A DNA stretch of 64,000 nt, from assembly GCF_025519785.1 (NCBI RefSeq), contig NZ_JAOPKZ010000006.1:1-64000 (forward strand), written 5' to 3'. Below the pieces are notes generated by a model. The model saw only the letters and a list, made by a program, of their open reading frames with translations, ran no database searches and was not told the DNA's origin. Of the stretch, positions 57,816 through 64,000 are shown in pieces. The translations under genes were made by a program, and so were the position numbers. The stretch comes from Staphylococcus marylandisciuri (lineage in GTDB: Bacteria > Bacillota > Bacilli > Staphylococcales > Staphylococcaceae). Every line of letters begins with the position of its first letter. Within the stretch, counting starts at the first letter, position 1.

Positions 57816-58376
57816 TTGAATAAGGAAGTAAAGGAATGGATTATAGCGATAGCAATTGCTGTAGTATCCATAGTAATTATTATTAATTTCGTGGGCAAAT
57901 CCTATACTGTCCGGGGTGACTCTATGTATCCAACGTTGAAAGATGGGGAGCGAGTCATAGTTAATATTGCGGGCGTGAAGTTCGGTAGTATCCACAAAGG
58001 TAATGTCATTGTATTTCATCATGATAAAAAAGATGACTACGTTAAGCGTGTTATTGGCACACCTGGTGATCACATACAATATAAGAAAGATCAGCTATAC
58101 GTAAATGGTAAGAAAGTTAAGGAACCTTATTTAGATTATAATGAAAAACACAAACAAATTGATTATATTACTGACAAATCGTGGGATTCAAAAGAAATTA
58201 ATAATGGCGAAGCTAAGATTCCTAAAGATAAATTATTAGTGCTTGGCGATAATCGTGAAATCAGTAAAGATAGTCGTTCCTTTGGACTGATTGATAGAGA
58301 TCAAGTGGTTGGAAAAGTTTCCTTAAGATATTGGCCATTCAAAGAGTGGAAATATAATTTCAATCCTAGCACGTAA
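57816..58376 (+). CDS. spsB: Type I signal peptidase SpsB
   Basis: The essential signal peptidase that removes signal sequences from exported proteins, including, here, the GH46 and GH5 enzymes. Length is 186 aa. One N-terminal transmembrane helix is followed by catalytic S36 in RGDSMYPTL and K77 in DYVKRVIGTPGD, at the same numbers as known for S. aureus SpsB. The LGDNREISKDSRSFG box is intact. The start codon is TTG, with GATGAGGTG 7 nt upstream. STAR-like repeats and a terminator-like R1 palindrome follow. Confidence 0.94.
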   Translation: MNKEVKEWIIAIAIAVVSIVIIINFVGKSYTVRGDSMYPTLKDGERVIVNIAGVKFGSIHKGNVIVFHHDKKDDYVKRVIGTPGDHIQYKKDQLYVNGKKVKEPYLDYNEKHKQIDYITDKSWDSKEINNGEAKIPKDKLLVLGDNREISKDSRSFGLIDRDQVVGKVSLRYWPFKEWKYNFNPST

Positions 58377-58378
58377 TA

Positions 58379-58600
58379 GCGGGGCCCCAACAAAAAGAAA
58401 CTGAGTAAGCAGTTTCAACAAGCAATGTAAGTTGGGGTGGGGCCCCAACATAGAGAAACTGGTGAGACAGTTTCAACAAGCATAGCGAGTTGGGGTGGGC
58501 CCCAACACAGAGAAACTGGAGAGACAGTTTCAACAAGCAATGGAAGTTGGGATGGGGCCCCAACAAAAAGGAACTGGTAAGACAGTTTCTACAAGCACAG
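58379..58600 (+). repeat. STAR-like repeat array, 4 units
   Basis: Four GGGGCCCC or GGGCCCC cores at about 60-bp spacing, each with the AGAAACTGG (or AGAAACTGA)/CAGTTTC pair and a TTGGG(G/A)TGGGG arm. This is the largest array of this family in the window, immediately after spsB. Confidence 0.75.
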
Positions 58601-58636
58601 AGAAGTCATCCAATACAAATCAATGTATAAGTAAAG

Positions 58637-58697
58637 GGGAGCGGGACAGAAATCTTTTTATTCAAATTAGATTTCTGTCCCGCTCCCTCTTTTTTAG
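58637..58697 (+). terminator. Short R1 palindrome with T-run, after the STAR array
   Basis: Perfect arms GGGAGCGGGACAGAAATC / GATTTCTGTCCCGCTCCC are followed by CTTTTTT. It can end any transcript through spsB. The DNA from 58698 to 58942 has no gene; it must hold the addB promoter. Confidence 0.8.
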
Positions 58698-58942
58698 TTT
58701 TTTTACACCAGCTTTCACTTCTATTTTATAAGAGAATCTACAGCAACCCTGTCAAATTAGTTTCTATTAATAAATGGATGTCAGGGTCCCTTTAAATTTA
58801 TATAAAGACATAGTATGCTAACTGGCGGTTATTTAAGATCGGTGTATAAAACTAAATTTTATATTTTGTATAAGAGCCGTTATTAAATTACTTACCGCGA
58901 TAGCGATTGTGTTAGAATAACTTTCAAAGGAGTAGATAACTG

Positions 58943-61900
58943 ATGGATTTAAATGTGTGGTTCGGCACTGCTGGTACAGGTAAATCGCAAGCCATGTTAG
59001 CTGAAATTAAAGAAAAGATGCAAGCTCAACCGTTGGGGGACCCTATTGTTCTGATTGCTCCCACTCAAAATACATTTCAATTAGAGCAAGCTTTTGTTGA
59101 GGATGTCGCTCTCCAAGGCAGCTTGAGAACAGAAGTACTCCACTTTGAACGTTTAAGCTATCGTGTGTTTCAAGAGATAGGAGGCTTAAACGAAGAACAA
59201 TTATCTAAAGCAGCTACCGAAATGCTGATTTATGACATTTTGCAACAAGAAAGATCTCATCTCCGTTTATATCGATCTCAAGTTAACTATTATGGTTTTA
59301 GTGAAAAAGTATATGAACAAATTCAAGATTTTAAAAAATATGCAGTTACGCCTGATGATTTAACAGAGTTTATTGAGTCTCACACCCTTCAGACGAGAAT
59401 GAAAGATAAATTGCATGATATCGCCCATATTTATCAACATCTAGAGGAACGTATTAAAGGTAACTATGTCTCAACTGAAGATACTTTACAACGGTTTATT
59501 TCCTTGATGCCTAAATCAGATTGGCTTTCTAGAGCAGAAATATACATTGATGGATTTCACAATTTCTCGACACTTGAATATCAGATTATTCGAGGGTTAG
59601 TTCAACATTGTAAAAAAGTGACGGTGCTACTCACGACTAATGGTGATAAAGATACCTTTAGTTTATTTAGGAAGCCGTCAGAAGTCTTAACTCACCTTGA
59701 AGATATCAGTAACGACTTAGGTATCCGTATGGATAAGCGTACCTTTACGCAACAACAGCGTTTCTCCACTCGTGATTTAGTGCATTTAGAGCACAACTTT
59801 GATGCATTGCAGCCTCAGGTATCGTTGGCACAAGGCGATGTTCAAATGCTAGAAGCTTCGACCATGCGTGAAGAGGTAAATGAAATTGCTCGTCGAATTA
59901 TAACAGAAAATCGAGATCTCGGACGACGTTACCAAGATGTAGCTATTTTATACCGGGATGAAAGCTACGCCTATCTATTAGAATCTATTTTACCTCAATA
60001 CGATATTCCTTATCATATAGACGTCAAACGCTCGATGACCTATCATCCAGTGATGGAAATGTTAAGAGCACTACTCGAGGTAGTAAAAACGGGTTGGCAA
60101 TTTGAACCATTGATGCGACTGCTTAAGACAAATGTTCTCACAGCGCATATACCTCACAGTGATTATTATATAGATCTACTAGAGAATTTTGTGCTAGAGC
60201 GTGGTATCTATGGACAGCGATGGATAGACGAGCAATATTTTACCATTGAACAGTTTAGTAAAATGGGGTTAAAACGTCATCAATTAACTGAAGAAGAGAC
60301 GGAGACATTTGAAAAAGTGATCCAATTAAAAAGGTTTGTGATAGATAAAATCCTTCACTTTGAAGAAAAGCTCAACTCTGTCTCAACCGCTAGAGGATAT
60401 GCAACGGCGTTATATGAAACTGTAGAGTCCTACGATTTGCCAAGTCAACTCATGACTCAAAGAGATGAATACGAAGTCGCAAATCAAACTCAAAAAGCTG
60501 AAGAAATTGATCAAATTTGGAATGGGTTTATTCAAACTTTAGACGACTTAGTAACTGTATTTGGCGATAAGCCGATGTCGCAACAGCGTTTCTTAGAATT
60601 GCTAGATATAGGTTTAGAACAACTGGAGTTTACTATGATTCCACAGACGTTGGATCAAGTCAGCATTGGAACGATGGATTTAGCGAAAGTAGATAATAAA
60701 GCTCACGTTTATCTGCTTGGGGTGAATGACGGAAGTTTACCACAACCGGTTAGTAGTTCGAGCTTAATTACTGATGAAGAGAAACGTTTGTTTGAAGAAA
60801 GTGCTTCGATAGAGCTGAGTCCGACTTCAGATATTCTACAAATGGATGAAGCTTTTGTTTGCTATATTGCGTTGACTAGAGCGCGAGAACAATTAACACT
60901 GTCATATAGTTTAATGAGCAATAATGGTAATGAAAGGGAGCCGAGCCCTTACATCGATCAAATTGTGAGTTTATTTGAAGGGCTGTCAGTGCACAATATC
61001 AATTATCTTCATCAACGCGACCCACTTTCCTTATTGCAGCACCCGCACCAAGCGAAGACCGAACTATTTGAAGCTCTCCAATCATGGTTGAATGGGGAGG
61101 TTGTAGCGGAGACATGGCTAGATGTATATCAAGTGATACGAGATAATGATCGTTTAAATCAAGGCCTAAGCTATCTTGTTACAGCATTAACTTATAGAAA
61201 TGCAACCGTGCAACTTTCTTCAAAGTTAACTCAAGATTTATACGGTGAATCTATGCATGCCAGCGTGTCTCGTTTCGAAGGTTATCAGAACTGTCCATTT
61301 AAGCACTTTGCATCTCATGGCCTAAAGTTAAATGAGCGGACTAAGTACAAGTTAGAGAACTTTGATTTAGGAGATATATTCCACCAAGTGTTACGCTATA
61401 TATCAGAACGGCTCAATGGTGATTTTAAAAATTTAGATCCACGTAAGATTCATCAGTTAACTACTGAAGCATTAAATGAGATCTTACCTGAAGTACAGTT
61501 TAATGTTCTCGATTCAACCTCATATTATAGATATCTATCGCGACGTATCGGTACGATAGTTGAAAGCACATTGAAAGCATTAAAATATCAAGGAGAACAT
61601 TCTAAATTTGTACCTACTCGCTTTGAAGCAGGCTTTAGGCGTAAACCACGTCATCAATCTGAATTGCAAGCCGCTCCACTTCAAACGAAACAAGGCATTC
61701 CTATCAACATTAGAGGACAGATTGATCGCATCGATACTTACCAAGATAAAGAGCAAAGTTTCGTCAACGTCATCGACTATAAATCTTCGCCGACGAGTGG
61801 CAGTTTAGATCTCACTAAAGTCTATTATGGTCTACAAATGCAGATGATGACTTACATGGACGTTGTATTACAGAATAAGGAGCGCCTAGGTTTATCGGAT

Positions 61901-62398
61901 TTGACTAAGCCTGGAGGATTATTATATTTCCACGTTCACCACCCGAGACTTTCTTTCAAACTTAACGATTTATTACAAGTTGATGTTGATAAGCACTTTT
62001 TAAAAGACTTTAAATTAAATGGCTTATTAAACGATGACGAATCTGTGCTTCAAGCGTTTGATAGTCGTTATGAACCTAAATTCAAATCTGATATTGTTCC
62101 TCTACAAGTTAAAAAAGATGGAGCTTTGAGCACAACGAGTAAGGTGGCTAATGAGGAAACGATATATAAATTTCTCAAACATAATCAACAGAACTTTGTG
62201 GATATTGCTTCAGACATAATGGATGGTCACACAGAGGTGGCGCCGTTGAAATATAATCAGAAACTACCATGTGAATATTGTCAATATAAACCCGTTTGTC
62301 ATGTGGATGGACTTGTAGATAGTAAATACTATCGAACGGTTGATGAAACGATTAACCCACTAGAAGCGATTCAAGACGTTAAGATTGAAGGTGAGTAA
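58943..62398 (+). CDS. addB: ATP-dependent helicase/nuclease subunit AddB (RexB)
   Basis: The AddB/RexB subunit of the RecBCD-like helicase-nuclease that processes double-strand breaks and recognises Chi-like sites. Length is 1151 aa. Walker A (GTAGTGKS) is at residues 8-15. The C-terminal RecB-type nuclease domain includes VIDYKSS. The 4Fe-4S staple is complete: C784 in NCPFKHF and C1110, C1113 and C1119 ([10 protein letters not shown]). AAAGGAG precedes the ATG. addA begins 4 nt later. The cluster depends on the suf system. Confidence 0.95.
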   Translation: MDLNVWFGTAGTGKSQAMLAEIKEKMQAQPLGDPIVLIAPTQNTFQLEQAFVEDVALQGSLRTEVLHFERLSYRVFQEIGGLNEEQLSKAATEMLIYDILQQERSHLRLYRSQVNYYGFSEKVYEQIQDFKKYAVTPDDLTEFIESHTLQTRMKDKLHDIAHIYQHLEERIKGNYVSTEDTLQRFISLMPKSDWLSRAEIYIDGFHNFSTLEYQIIRGLVQHCKKVTVLLTTNGDKDTFSLFRKPSEVLTHLEDISNDLGIRMDKRTFTQQQRFSTRDLVHLEHNFDALQPQVSLAQGDVQMLEASTMREEVNEIARRIITENRDLGRRYQDVAILYRDESYAYLLESILPQYDIPYHIDVKRSMTYHPVMEMLRALLEVVKTGWQFEPLMRLLKTNVLTAHIPHSDYYIDLLENFVLERGIYGQRWIDEQYFTIEQFSKMGLKRHQLTEEETETFEKVIQLKRFVIDKILHFEEKLNSVSTARGYATALYETVESYDLPSQLMTQRDEYEVANQTQKAEEIDQIWNGFIQTLDDLVTVFGDKPMSQQRFLELLDIGLEQLEFTMIPQTLDQVSIGTMDLAKVDNKAHVYLLGVNDGSLPQPVSSSSLITDEEKRLFEESASIELSPTSDILQMDEAFVCYIALTRAREQLTLSYSLMSNNGNEREPSPYIDQIVSLFEGLSVHNINYLHQRDPLSLLQHPHQAKTELFEALQSWLNGEVVAETWLDVYQVIRDNDRLNQGLSYLVTALTYRNATVQLSSKLTQDLYGESMHASVSRFEGYQNCPFKHFASHGLKLNERTKYKLENFDLGDIFHQVLRYISERLNGDFKNLDPRKIHQLTTEALNEILPEVQFNVLDSTSYYRYLSRRIGTIVESTLKALKYQGEHSKFVPTRFEAGFRRKPRHQSELQAAPLQTKQGIPINIRGQIDRIDTYQDKEQSFVNVIDYKSSPTSGSLDLTKVYYGLQMQMMTYMDVVLQNKERLGLSDLTKPGGLLYFHVHHPRLSFKLNDLLQVDVDKHFLKDFKLNGLLNDDESVLQAFDSRYEPKFKSDIVPLQVKKDGALSTTSKVANEETIYKFLKHNQQNFVDIASDIMDGHTEVAPLKYNQKLPCEYCQYKPVCHVDGLVDSKYYRTVDETINPLEAIQDVKIEGE

Positions 62399-62402
62399 TA
62401 AG

Positions 62403-64000
62403 ATGAAAAGTACAATTCCAACGAAGCCTAAAGAGGTGCAGTGGACTGATCAGCAATGGAAGAGTATATATGCTAAAGACCAAGATATATTAGTAGCTGC
62501 AGCTGCTGGGTCCGGTAAGACTGCTGTTCTCGTTGAGCGCATCATACAGAGAATCATACGGGATGAAATCGATGTTGATCGTTTACTTGTCGTGACTTTT
62601 ACTAATGCAAGTGCTAGAGAAATGAAACAACGTGTGGACACGCGTATCCAAGAAGCGTCTATTAAAGATCCGAATAACCAGCATTTGAAAAATCAACGTG
62701 TCAAAATTCATCAAGCTCAAATTTCCACTTTGCATAGTTTCTGTTTGAAATTAATTCAACAGCATTATGACGTACTCGAAATTGATCCTAACTTCAGAAC
62801 GAGCAATGAAGCAGAGAATATTCTCTTACTTGAGGAAGCCATAGACGAAGTGTTAGAGCATCACTATAATCAACTCGATCCTGCTTTCCTTGAATTAGCT
62901 GAACACTTAGCAACAGATCGTAACGATGATCAACTCCGTGAAATAGTTAAAAAGCTTTATTACTTTAGCGTTGCCAATCCAACCCCAATGAGTTGGTTAG
63001 CATCACTAGGAAATGCATACGAAAACGCTGACGAATTTGAACATCTGATGGAACATCTGAAAAGTTATGTGAAAGTCTTTCTTGAAGCAGGGAAAGAAGC
63101 GTTAGAGAACAGCTATGATTTATTCTCTATGGCCAGTGGAACAGACAAACAGTTAGCAACAATAGAAACTGAATTACAGTTCCTTAAACAGGCATTGCGA
63201 AGTAGTGAAGTGCAGACGGATGTCATTCTGGATCATCAATTGCCTGCTCGCTTTCCAGCAATCTCCAAGAAGATTAAAGAAGCTAACGAAGGACTGGAAG
63301 AAACCTTAGCTGACGCAAAAGCTCAATTTGATAGATATAAATCACATATTAAAAAAGTAAAAGAAGATTATTTATCTCGTGATGTAGATGATATGCGTGA
63401 AGATATGGCTCGATTAGCACCTCGAGTGAAGTACTTATCGCGCTTGGCTCAAGATGTCATCGAACGCTTTAGCTCAAAAAAACGTGAGCGTAATATTCTA
63501 GACTTTTCAGATTATGAACACTTTGCTTTACGAATCTTAATGAATAGTGATGGTAGCCCATCTCACATAGCAGAGTTATATCGAGAACAGTTTGCTGAAA
63601 TTCTGGTGGATGAATACCAAGACACTAACCGAGTTCAGGAAACTATTCTGAAGTGTATGAAGAGGGGTAGCGAAGCGGATGGTAATTTATTTATGGTTGG
63701 TGATGTTAAACAATCCATTTATAAATTCCGCCAAGCTGATCCGAGCCTCTTTATAGATAAATATAAGCGCTTTACTTCCGAAGGTAATGAAACTGGCTTA
63801 CGCATTGACCTCTCACTTAATTTCCGTTCCCGTAAAGAAGTGCTTACTACAACAAATTATTTATTTAAGCACATGATGGATGAATCAGTAGGTGAAATAC
63901 AATATGATGATGCTGCACAACTTTATTATGGTGCTCCATTTGATGAGAGGGAACACCCGCTTGAACTCACTATGATCGTGAAAGATGAAGAATCAGAGCT
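62403..64000 (+). CDS. addA: ATP-dependent helicase/nuclease subunit AddA (RexA), 5' part
   Basis: The gene runs off the window; about 532 codons are present. The product is the UvrD-family helicase and second nuclease subunit of AddAB. Walker A (AAAGSGKT) is at about residues 34-41, after the Q-motif region WTDQQW. Motif Ia [11 protein letters not shown] and the Walker B/DEAD-like VDEYQDTNR near residue 402 are seen, followed by [22 protein letters not shown] lies before the ATG. It is coupled to addB through a 4-nt gap. Confidence 0.95.
   Translation, partial: MKSTIPTKPKEVQWTDQQWKSIYAKDQDILVAAAAGSGKTAVLVERIIQRIIRDEIDVDRLLVVTFTNASAREMKQRVDTRIQEASIKDPNNQHLKNQRVKIHQAQISTLHSFCLKLIQQHYDVLEIDPNFRTSNEAENILLLEEAIDEVLEHHYNQLDPAFLELAEHLATDRNDDQLREIVKKLYYFSVANPTPMSWLASLGNAYENADEFEHLMEHLKSYVKVFLEAGKEALENSYDLFSMASGTDKQLATIETELQFLKQALRSSEVQTDVILDHQLPARFPAISKKIKEANEGLEETLADAKAQFDRYKSHIKKVKEDYLSRDVDDMREDMARLAPRVKYLSRLAQDVIERFSSKKRERNILDFSDYEHFALRILMNSDGSPSHIAELYREQFAEILVDEYQDTNRVQETILKCMKRGSEADGNLFMVGDVKQSIYKFRQADPSLFIDKYKRFTSEGNETGLRIDLSLNFRSRKEVLTTTNYLFKHMMDESVGEIQYDDAAQLYYGAPFDEREHPLELTMIVKDEESE

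Noticed and set aside
58366-58731. ORFs on both strands over the 58.4-kb repeats
   Set aside because: Both are translations of the STAR-like array and the R1 palindrome.
1-64000. tRNA, rRNA genes, intact transposases or prophage genes
   Set aside because: None were recognised; mobile DNA is represented only by repeats and relics.

Overview
The window is a low-GC Firmicutes chromosome segment that I read as a coagulase-negative or otherwise non-aureus Staphylococcus. Gene content and order closely follow the S. aureus block that runs from the suf operon through mnh, rocD/gudB, argGH, pgi and spsAB to addBA. The individual proteins (type II NADH dehydrogenase of 402 aa, Pgi of 443 aa, SpsA/SpsB pair, MnhA of about 805 aa) also have staphylococcal lengths. 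I could not fix the species.

Layout, left to right. 1-2.9 kb: metNIQ methionine importer behind a tandem structured leader. 3.5-9.3 kb: sufCDSUB Fe-S cluster assembly. 9.3-11.3 kb: a decayed insertion flanked by a duplicated 3' end of sufB. 11.3-21.6 kb: housekeeping genes (CNNM/DUF21 protein, nitronate monooxygenase-like, DUF72, TSUP permease, metallophosphatase, lipA, yutD, DUF3055, yutE-yutF, a 2-hydroxyacid dehydrogenase). 21.6-23.4 kb: a repeat-rich pocket with a small membrane peptide/HTH pair. 23.4-28.5 kb: the nfu / yuzD / yutJ / yuzB / HesB / ndh cluster. 28.7-32.1 kb: leucyl aminopeptidase, YuiF-type transporter, hotdog thioesterase. 32.1-33.6 kb: a pocket of gene relics (SdpA-like, SdpI-like, YidC-like). 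33.6-39.4 kb: mnhABCDEFG Na+/H+ antiporter on the minus strand. 39.8-41.4 kb: kapB, cyclophilin, S1-domain protein. 42-44.4 kb: two secreted polysaccharide hydrolases (GH46 chitosanase and GH5) behind a strong cre site. 45.3-51.4 kb: old yellow enzyme, rocA, rocD, glutamate dehydrogenase. 51.8-54.4 kb: argGH (minus strand). 54.9-64 kb: pgi, TVP38 protein, spsA, spsB, addB and the 5' part of addA.

Working themes. Sulfur and Fe-S metabolism dominates the left half: methionine uptake, the complete SUF machine, Nfu and A-type carriers, and the Fe-S enzyme lipoyl synthase. Respiration and ion homeostasis occupy the middle (Ndh, Mnh). Arginine/ornithine/proline/glutamate interconversion is grouped at 46-54 kb.

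Most intergenic space is filled by dispersed repeats. One is a modular three-hairpin element, called R1 here, about 165 bp when complete and about 51 bp when reduced to a terminator-like palindrome. The other matches the STAR-type GC-rich unit around the core GGGGCCC.

The strongest candidate for something undescribed is a pair of tandem RNA-like elements with 126-bp and 123-bp periods, directly upstream of the Shine-Dalgarno sequences of metN and of the HesB/IscA gene. The two loci share unpaired motifs while their stems have changed in a compensatory way. A second theme is the set of small accessory pockets, which hold paralogous peptide/HTH pairs and the remains of an SDP-like bacteriocin locus.
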